This document shows, piece after piece, positions 7,401-12,160 of a DNA stretch of 12,160 nt. Source of the stretch: Stramenopiles sp. TOSAG23-3 (Eukaryota; Sar); assembly GCA_900128585.1 (NCBI GenBank), contig LT642705.1, forward strand, positions 1 through 12,160, given 5' to 3'. The translations under genes were made by a program, and so were the position numbers. The notes beneath the pieces were generated by a model that did not search any database, was not told where the DNA came from, and saw only the letters and a program-made list of their open reading frames with translations. Positions within the stretch are counted from its first letter, which is position 1, and the number at the start of each line of letters is the position of its first letter.

Positions 7401-10100
7401 TCGGTACTCCTCGGTCTTTTCGTCCAATGCCTTTACCTCTTCTTCGGTCGGCCGAGTCGCCAGCCCCAGCTCAATCATCGTTTCTGACACCTCCCGGTGC
7501 ACCTCTTTCGCCTTTATCATGATGTTCTCCCCCAAAAAGTAGCACCGGGCCTGCAACCGAACTTTTCGCCGCTCGGTGTGGTGCGGTATCTCCCGCTCGG
7601 CTTGCAAGGCCATGTCCTCGAAGCGAAAATCCTCCTCGGAGAACCACGCGGACGCCTTCTCCCCTCGAACGATCGCGCGGGTCCGCGTGAGGTCTTCCTC
7701 GAACTGCCCATAGGCACCGATAATTTTGTTGTTGTAGGGATCTATTTTGACGGCCCTCTGAAAGTACACCGCGGCCGTGTTGTGGTCACGAATGAACTGG
7801 TGGAACACGGCATACGACGCGAGCACCAACGGGTTTGTTGGAAACATTTTTATCAAGCAGCGGAACAGAATTTCGAGCCGACGGGCGCCCTTCCTTGTGA
7901 TGTCCTTCGAGAGTGCCTCCTTTTTCCGTCGCTCGGCCTCTTCAAGGTCGTTGTTTCCTTTGTTCCGCCGAAGCTGGCACATTATGGAATACGCAAACAG
8001 CAGCTGCCCGTCTTCAGGCTCTCGCCCAAGGCCGTGACGAAACATGCGTGCAGCCTCGTTCCAGGACGCTGCGTCGTACATCAGCATGAATGCGTGCTCG
8101 ACGTAATGACCCGGAGTTGGCCACTCCCCCTTGACTGACACCTCGTCGTACCGTTCCTCCGCTGTGTCCAGGGCTTCTTGGGCCTCGTCCATCACCTCGC
8201 GTTTTCGGCCCGCCAGTCGGATTGCCAACCACACCCTGGCAAGGCGCTGGATCTCTGTCGCCGCCCGGTTGTGAATCTTCAGGATGGCCTTTCGCCGCTC
8301 CGCGTTCGCCTTGCGCCTCCGGTTCGCTTCGTTTTCCGCCAGCCACCGGCGCAGATGTCGTTGCAACTCCACGGCGCAGTCTTTGAGCCACAAAAACTCC
8401 TCTCGCACTTTGTACATTCTAAACACTTTCTGCATTGCGGTCGCACCGTCGCGAAGCCGGCGCTTGCGCTTGACGATGATGTACGCCTTCTTCCGCCGCC
8501 AAGCGTTTTGGATGACCAGTGCGCTGATGCCGGCGACCCTTTCCTTCTCCTTCTGAACTTTGTACTGGAGCGTCAGCCGGGCGCAGTAGCACCGGAATGC
8601 GCACTGGAGAACGATCGTCGCCCTTCGTTTCCCCGCCACGTCCACCTTATGAAACGCCTGGAACCCACGCACAATGGCCTGGATCGAGATCGCATTGTAC
8701 CACCGGTGCCGGTGCCACCGGGCGAAAACGCGGCCCTTGGCCCCGTGGAACCAAGCCTGGAGCCGGACGATGGCCCGCCGACCCGCCCGAAACCGGGCGC
8801 GGAACCGGAACCCCCGAAATATGGCCTGCACCTTTATGGCGGCGTGATGCGCCTCATTGCTATGCGCCAGTGCTTCTTCCCACGTCTCGTAGCCAGCGTC
8901 ATCTTTTGCCACGTTTCGCGTGTCCCGCACGACCCTGTAAGCCTCTTTGGCCTCCTTAAAGGAGAGCCTCGTAATGGCGATGTCGTCCTCGGCCAGCTCC
9001 AGCATGAAGGTCGCCGCGCGGCCGGAGCGGACCCATGATTTTCGACTGGCCTTGACGACGTCGGCCCGAGACACCCGCAGTTTTAGCGCACACCGGTCGC
9101 AGAAATCGCTGAACTTGCTCCGCCGCATGCTGCACATGGCACACCGGCCCTTTACCTGCGCCAGGCTCCGCTTCGGCTTGGCGCTCAGGGTCATCTGGAA
9201 CTGGACGAAATCCTCCGCGGCCTTTTCGAACTTTCCGAGCCGCTTCTTCTTTCGGCGGCTCTTCGGTTTTCCCGTTCGTGCGCGCCGCCGGTTCGACCGT
9301 CGCATACGGTCCAAGGGTGCCGTCTGGCTGTTCCTAACTCTAGTAAACTCTTGAAAGTCCTTCTTTACCCTCCCATGGGTAGGGGTCTTCAGGTACTTGC
9401 GAGACATGAGCGCCGTCGTGGCCGGCCGCGGTCCTTCGTATGGCGGCGTGAACGGCGACCGGGTCTGCGAGGACCGACTCTTCAGGCTAAGGAGACTGCC
9501 CTCTGAGGACAGGTTCCCCAAACTCGTCCGTGGCCCGAGCAGGCTCTCTTGCTCCTGGATCCCACCGCTCACAGTGTTAGGGCGAGGGAGAGAGGCGACG
9601 GGCCCCGCCGGCGAGAACGGGCGGGGCGAGACGGAGGCCTGCCCGGAGAGGGGCGACCCTGCCGTCCAGTCGCCCTGCATGCTGAAGTACGCCGCGAGGC
9701 CTTTTTCCGTCTCTAACGGGCGCACGTACACCCTCTGTTTGGGCGTTGATGGCATAGAGAGCGGGTTCGGGCTGTCGCCGTAGTCTCGGTCGAAACCGTC
9801 CAAGTCAACGATGCTCCCTCCCCCGTCCACGCTCCCTTTCTTCGCAATAGTCCGCAGCCGCTTGTATTCTTCCATCCTCTCGGCGAACCGCGTCCGGTCT
9901 TGCCACACCCGCCTGGAGCGAGTGGACGTCTCTACAACTTCTATCCGAGCATTGTCCCCGACGACAACCTCTGCGCCTAATGTTGGCAGGGCGATGACCT
10001 GCCCCGGGGTGCCAGGCCGAGACCGGGGCGTCCGAGTGGTTGACCCGGACGGCGCCGACACTGAGGTCCTTGGGTTTTCTAAATAATACACATGCTCCAT
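4428..10100 (-). CDS. Giant IQ-motif and TPR-repeat protein with a CxxC zinc-knuckle
   Basis: An uninterrupted 1,890-residue frame; no close named homologue is recognised. Residues 1-270 are low-complexity, Ser/Pro/Thr-rich with many SP/TP sites, followed by a very basic patch (270-290). A CxxC-x10-CxxC motif (C320, C323, C334, C337) suggests a bound zinc. About 12 IQ-like motifs, expected to bind calmodulin-type light chains, fall in three groups: eight at 420-629, three at 1193-1263 and one at 1514-1529. The clearest are VQAIFRGFRFRARF, IQKLCRGHLGRKY and IQRVWRGYMGRVF. TPR/HAT-like helical pairs occur near 680-710, 756-805, 1342-1377, 1400-1430, 1550-1597 and 1681-1726. Lys-rich runs are at 1015-1039 and 1849-1876, the latter after a charged helical region. 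The ATG at 10100 is the first in frame; a stop at 10134-10136 lies upstream, so the only earlier starts would be non-ATG. A calmodulin-regulated scaffold, perhaps ciliary or cytoskeletal, is plausible but unproven. Confidence 0.87.
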   Translation of the reverse strand: MEHVYYLENPRTSVSAPSGSTTRTPRSRPGTPGQVIALPTLGAEVVVGDNARIEVVETSTRSRRVWQDRTRFAERMEEYKRLRTIAKKGSVDGGGSIVDLDGFDRDYGDSPNPLSMPSTPKQRVYVRPLETEKGLAAYFSMQGDWTAGSPLSGQASVSPRPFSPAGPVASLPRPNTVSGGIQEQESLLGPRTSLGNLSSEGSLLSLKSRSSQTRSPFTPPYEGPRPATTALMSRKYLKTPTHGRVKKDFQEFTRVRNSQTAPLDRMRRSNRRRARTGKPKSRRKKKRLGKFEKAAEDFVQFQMTLSAKPKRSLAQVKGRCAMCSMRRSKFSDFCDRCALKLRVSRADVVKASRKSWVRSGRAATFMLELAEDDIAITRLSFKEAKEAYRVVRDTRNVAKDDAGYETWEEALAHSNEAHHAAIKVQAIFRGFRFRARFRAGRRAIVRLQAWFHGAKGRVFARWHRHRWYNAISIQAIVRGFQAFHKVDVAGKRRATIVLQCAFRCYCARLTLQYKVQKEKERVAGISALVIQNAWRRKKAYIIVKRKRRLRDGATAMQKVFRMYKVREEFLWLKDCAVELQRHLRRWLAENEANRRRKANAERRKAILKIHNRAATEIQRLARVWLAIRLAGRKREVMDEAQEALDTAEERYDEVSVKGEWPTPGHYVEHAFMLMYDAASWNEAARMFRHGLGREPEDGQLLFAYSIMCQLRRNKGNNDLEEAERRKKEALSKDITRKGARRLEILFRCLIKMFPTNPLVLASYAVFHQFIRDHNTAAVYFQRAVKIDPYNNKIIGAYGQFEEDLTRTRAIVRGEKASAWFSEEDFRFEDMALQAEREIPHHTERRKVRLQARCYFLGENIMIKAKEVHREVSETMIELGLATRPTEEEVKALDEKTEEYRIFLTDKDVNIFVKVLDMKHLLLPNQRKALLHKIIDRLVFQELVITKQMALGIEFRQEPWIRCTHVTSDKWFLSVMASCIDRVAERLAKTELLQATKPFEGSDMDSDDDGGSRFGRKGKKKRKGKAGGKKKKKKKRSPFDVINVPAEMKGRTPEDKDEAYFQGDNVKGQSHEERLSAGRSIMFVAYIYKIKRSYRLTITGEQIRKLFVDQPLLVQKFLRPGWRLQAQPLVLRLVQMLELVATNETPRVYEKKMVLVDGKYVETQVDVTPDHEPTRRLVLSNLEKRMEEARLNIAATQIQKLCRGHLGRKYAQEYLPWSSALNIQRVWRGYMGRVFYKKLHYEETRRIKSTKIQAFVRRAKQRMSLAKYLVEKFPFSSGDWRKLWVAFSLQRKNCELSLRRANHFSDALKVKAALWFQTMSAPIDIKAATAFYSEASASQNRVSADYNFGYGIYLLRSQSSEQEAKRHFEIGFRLDPGGRAFQVTENSYFFRAASVRADEPEAQLNFAILLLYVRNNPTQAEAYLDETERLCKVEVKREEEMIADKRFEAEQAEVRIKEMAERKKNQTKKAKGSSEEEIPRVVVPQKDTKREKWRQDIMSVVYTARQRSQRFHRMVVPFQALVRGHFARGKHSPAVLHKISLYEHKLMPDNSRVVARLAFGYHAIKLDYRKAVGYYQDSMGIDDEDVSTMYGYGLALAGLAGLTDDIEKFKECEGLMQRAQQLDKGNMSYQWFEQEYFMPTYSEKWDPLRKYGVHVQSITDLVDAAMENKSAIDDSARKELRAKILCNKALIAQWLREDYGEANKLFIEASLLSPADKMIIGCYQYFFDQGLSVHLPISEVALANQLKSRLENSRETRAEREARLQRLEEERIVRVKLQSLNRDRSRRMGAFNRVQEAHERKAMFQEDHVLRGKLSNMERQRAGIVKSIGKSASEIAEERKRKRLEARANKKKAQAAKKKAAKKAGKKKGGSGDKKGKAVPMGKTKNFTLNG

Positions 10101-10105
10101 CCCAT
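10079..10105 (-). promoter_or_regulatory. Possible uORF overlapping the start of the IQ/TPR gene
   Basis: An ATG five bases upstream of the main ATG, in another frame, opens an 8-codon frame (MGWSMCII) that ends at TAG in 10079-10081, past the main start codon. Its context is weak (T at -3), while the main ATG has G at -3 and +4. If the transcript begins upstream of 10105 this could lower translation of the main frame. The transcript start is unknown. Confidence 0.3.
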
Positions 10106-10136
10106 GTATACTTTGGGCGCAAGTACCCCACAATTA

Positions 10137-10605
10137 CGTCGACGATTTACCGTCAAAGAAAAATCACACACACAGAGAGAGAGAACCACCAGATCAATTG
10201 CACAAAACTAGGAAAGACAAAACGGAATAAAGAGATCATTTGAAATCCAAATCTCTTCTTGTTGCTTCTTCTATTTGTTTTGGTGTGGATGGGGGGGGGG
10301 GTTGCATGCACAGGTGTGGGAAGGAAGAACGAAGAAGAACGAAGAAGAACGAAGAAGAAAGGACGAGGAACAAAATAAATAATATAACGGAAATGATGAA
10401 TATAATAATAAGGCTTATAAGTATCAACATGACATATATTATATACTTATTATTTATATTTAGTATACTTATGATAGGATAATGATACTATATGTATATA
10501 TATGTATAAAAAGATATTATTATATTTGATACTGTATGAAGGCTCTTCAACTCCTTCGTTTTTTTAAGGAAATATATATTAGTAAAGGCGAAACGAACAT
10601 CGTGT
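10137..10605. other. AT-rich spacer with a G11 run and low-complexity DNA, no gene seen
   Basis: The spacer between the IQ/TPR gene start and the stop of the cyclic-nucleotide-binding gene contains a CA/GA microsatellite at about 10168-10185, a run of eleven G at 10291-10301, the purine-rich tandem repeat described separately, and then very AT-rich DNA with alternating TA at about 10490-10507. The purine tract lies roughly 220-275 bases upstream of the IQ/TPR ATG and is pyrimidine-rich on that gene's coding strand, as for the other two genes. No TA run sits at the -130 position here. Confidence 0.6.
10321..10360. repeat. Four tandem 10-bp units (GAAGAAGAAC)
   Basis: Four consecutive 10-base units read AAGGAAGAAC, GAAGAAGAAC, GAAGAAGAAC and GAAGAAGAAA. 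This is a purine-rich minisatellite within the spacer. It is likely variable between strains. No function can be assigned from sequence. Confidence 0.85.
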
Positions 10606-12160
10606 TCACTTTTTGTTGAGGCTTGAGGCCTCCTGTTGTTGTTGCTGGAGGGTTTCCATTTGCTGCCGTTGAAATGCAAGCTGACCTTCCAGTTTTTGAA
10701 CGTACATTTCTAACTCTGCCATGGTTTTCTCTAGGCCTTTTCTTAAGACAATCTCTCGCCTCCGATCGTTCCTTGCTTTGTCTGCTTTCGTCTTTTCTGC
10801 CTCGGCATCTTCCCTAGCCTCGTCTGCCAGCCGCTTGGAAGTCGCTACTTTTGTTCGGTAGAATACCTCCGTGTTTGAAGACAGCCATTTCTTCTTTGCT
10901 GCTTTCTGGATGTTTCTTTTCGTTGCCTTTGTCTCTGGGGCTGAGTTCTGTTTCGACGCCTGGCTGGTGGGAGCGGTCCCCTGACTGGTGCTGGGAGTGG
11001 CTGCCTGACCATTGTTGCTGGGGGTGGCGACCCGACTGGCAGGGCGAGACCCTCGCCTTGAGAGGGCCTTGACACGACCGCGCAACTTCTCGATGGCATT
11101 TCCTCCCAGGAATGAAGTAAACTTCATCCCCACGCTTGGATTTGCAGAGAGGAGGTCCTCGACTTTTGCATAATGCAGCGCTGCCATCACCCCATCCTCC
11201 AACCCATCGACGTCCGCAGTTCGTTTTTGCGCTTCGTACCAGCCGAGCTCTCCTACCATTTCCCCAGCAACCAAGGTCGCAACGGGATCATTGTTCACAA
11301 CCACACTCAACGATCCCGTGACAATGCAGCCGACCCACGTCGCAGTCTCGTTCTGTTTTATAATTTTGTCCCCTTTTTTGAACGGAACGATGTCCATGTA
11401 CTTCCATAGAAAACGAAGGTCTTTGTGAAGCAACGCATCCGCGTGTGTGTTGCTAGCAAAAAAGTCAAAGAACGACAGCAATTCCTCAGAAGGCTCTTCT
11501 TCTTCCACGTCCTCGGAGTGTTCCGACTCGTAAGACGATTGGTCGCCATCGTCTTCGTCCCAACTCCCAGCCCCACCACTGACCGCGTCTTTATTGCTCG
11601 TCTGAGATGGGGGAACAGGGGGCAAGCCATGGCCCTTTGGCAATAAGGCCTCTTTTGTCTTGGGATTGCCTTTGGTTCCCTTGGCTTTGACCGTGGCCGA
11701 AGCCTCACCCTTCGGATTTTCCAGAGCGCTCTGCACTGCCTCGCCCTCGTTTTCCCCGCCACCCTTGTCACCGCCCAGCATTGTGGTTACGGGAACCGGG
11801 ACGTCGACCACAACCGCAGCGCTCCCCGTCGTGACGGTGAACGTCGGCGCTTCTAGCTCCTGTTTTTCCGGTCGTTTTTTCCGTCTCCGACGCGTCTGCG
11901 TTTGAGCGTCAGCCAATGCTCCTTTCGTTCCGACGACCTGGTCTTCCATAGCGTATAATCTCTGCACAATGCTCCCCCCACCAGCATGCCTGCCAAGCTT
12001 CCCTTCCAACCCTTTCAAAGCCTCGTCGATGGCGTCGATCTCGTCCATTGCGTTCTCTAGCTTGACCACGAACGTGTCTTCTCGTTGGGCGGTCCGTTTC
12101 TCCTGTTCCTGTCGTTCACGATTGATTGACTCCACCACTTCTCTTAAACGTTCCATCTCG
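10606..12160 (-). CDS. Cyclic-nucleotide-binding domain protein with flanking coiled coils (5' end cut)
   Basis: At least 516 residues counted from the ATG at 12156. The frame stays open to the window edge with a charged helical start, so the true N-terminus probably lies outside. Residues 1-55 and 436-510 are predicted coiled coils from their heptad-like charged pattern; the second ends in five Gln. An acidic, Ser-rich linker (198-224) precedes one cyclic-nucleotide-binding domain at about 241-352. Its phosphate-binding cassette, VGELGWYEAQKRTADV (301-316), keeps the Gly, the Glu that contacts the ribose (E303), and the Arg that contacts the cyclic phosphate (R312), spaced nine apart as in PKA regulatory subunits. 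cAMP or cGMP binding is therefore plausible. No kinase, channel or transmembrane segment is visible, so this is not a PKG, a CNG channel or a standard PKA subunit. A Ser/Thr/Ala-rich stretch (366-410) follows and contains RRGS (367-370), a PKA-type consensus. Function is unknown. Confidence 0.86.
   Translation of the reverse strand, partial: EMERLREVVESINRERQEQEKRTAQREDTFVVKLENAMDEIDAIDEALKGLEGKLGRHAGGGSIVQRLYAMEDQVVGTKGALADAQTQTRRRRKKRPEKQELEAPTFTVTTGSAAVVVDVPVPVTTMLGGDKGGGENEGEAVQSALENPKGEASATVKAKGTKGNPKTKEALLPKGHGLPPVPPSQTSNKDAVSGGAGSWDEDDGDQSSYESEHSEDVEEEEPSEELLSFFDFFASNTHADALLHKDLRFLWKYMDIVPFKKGDKIIKQNETATWVGCIVTGSLSVVVNNDPVATLVAGEMVGELGWYEAQKRTADVDGLEDGVMAALHYAKVEDLLSANPSVGMKFTSFLGGNAIEKLRGRVKALSRRGSRPASRVATPSNNGQAATPSTSQGTAPTSQASKQNSAPETKATKRNIQKAAKKKWLSSNTEVFYRTKVATSKRLADEAREDAEAEKTKADKARNDRRREIVLRKGLEKTMAELEMYVQKLEGQLAFQRQQMETLQQQQQEASSLNKK

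Noticed and set aside
7497-8138. Open frame of 213 codons on the + strand
   Set aside because: Antisense shadow of the IQ/TPR gene without domain evidence.
8178-9038. Open frame of 286 codons on the + strand
   Set aside because: Antisense to the IQ array, Pro/Arg/Leu-biased composition, no motif recognised.
10101-10133. Extension of the IQ/TPR protein by 11 residues to a TTG codon
   Set aside because: Eukaryotic nuclear genes rarely start at TTG, and an ATG in fair context follows at 10100.
1-12160. tRNA, rRNA or other structured RNA genes
   Set aside because: No cloverleaf-like or conserved rRNA segment was recognised by eye. A covariance-model scan would be decisive.

Overview
The window is nuclear DNA from a eukaryote. 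All four protein genes have uninterrupted reading frames, one of about 1,890 codons, so they look intronless or intron-poor. The coding sequence is moderate to high in GC, while the spacers are strongly AT-rich and carry (AAAG)n, (GAA)n and TA microsatellites. The gene content is purely eukaryotic: PRMT3, a giant IQ/TPR protein and a soluble cyclic-nucleotide-binding coiled-coil protein. My best guess is a unicellular, compact-genome protist, possibly a stramenopile alga. That placement is low-confidence, because it rests on gene architecture and general resemblance and not on a search.

Layout: 1-414 is a microsatellite and pyrimidine-rich upstream region. 415-2043 (+) is a PRMT3-type protein arginine methyltransferase. 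2044-2504 is a convergent spacer with three related copies of a short repeat. 2505-3494 (-) is an unusual nucleoside diphosphate kinase with an internal insertion and a C-terminal membrane anchor. 3495-4427 is a long AT-rich spacer with GAA/AAAG tracts and a TA tract. 4428-10100 (-) is a very large protein with a CxxC zinc-knuckle, about 12 IQ motifs in three groups and several TPR-like segments. 10101-10605 is a spacer with a possible overlapping uORF and a 10-bp tandem repeat. 10606-12160 (-) is a protein with one cyclic-nucleotide-binding domain flanked by coiled coils, cut by the right edge of the window.

There is no operon logic here. PRMT3 is expected to act in the cytosol on ribosomal protein uS5. 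The NDK would regenerate NTPs at a membrane surface. The two right-hand genes are adjacent on the same strand and look like calmodulin-binding (IQ) and cAMP/cGMP-binding scaffold proteins, so a shared role in second-messenger signalling or ciliary/cytoskeletal biology is possible but only inferred. The points most worth a second look are the PRMT3 zinc finger that has lost all four metal ligands, the tail-anchored NDK with an insertion of about 88 residues but an intact active site, the IQ/TPR giant with a duplicated internal module, and the 200-bp-spaced repeat between the convergent genes.
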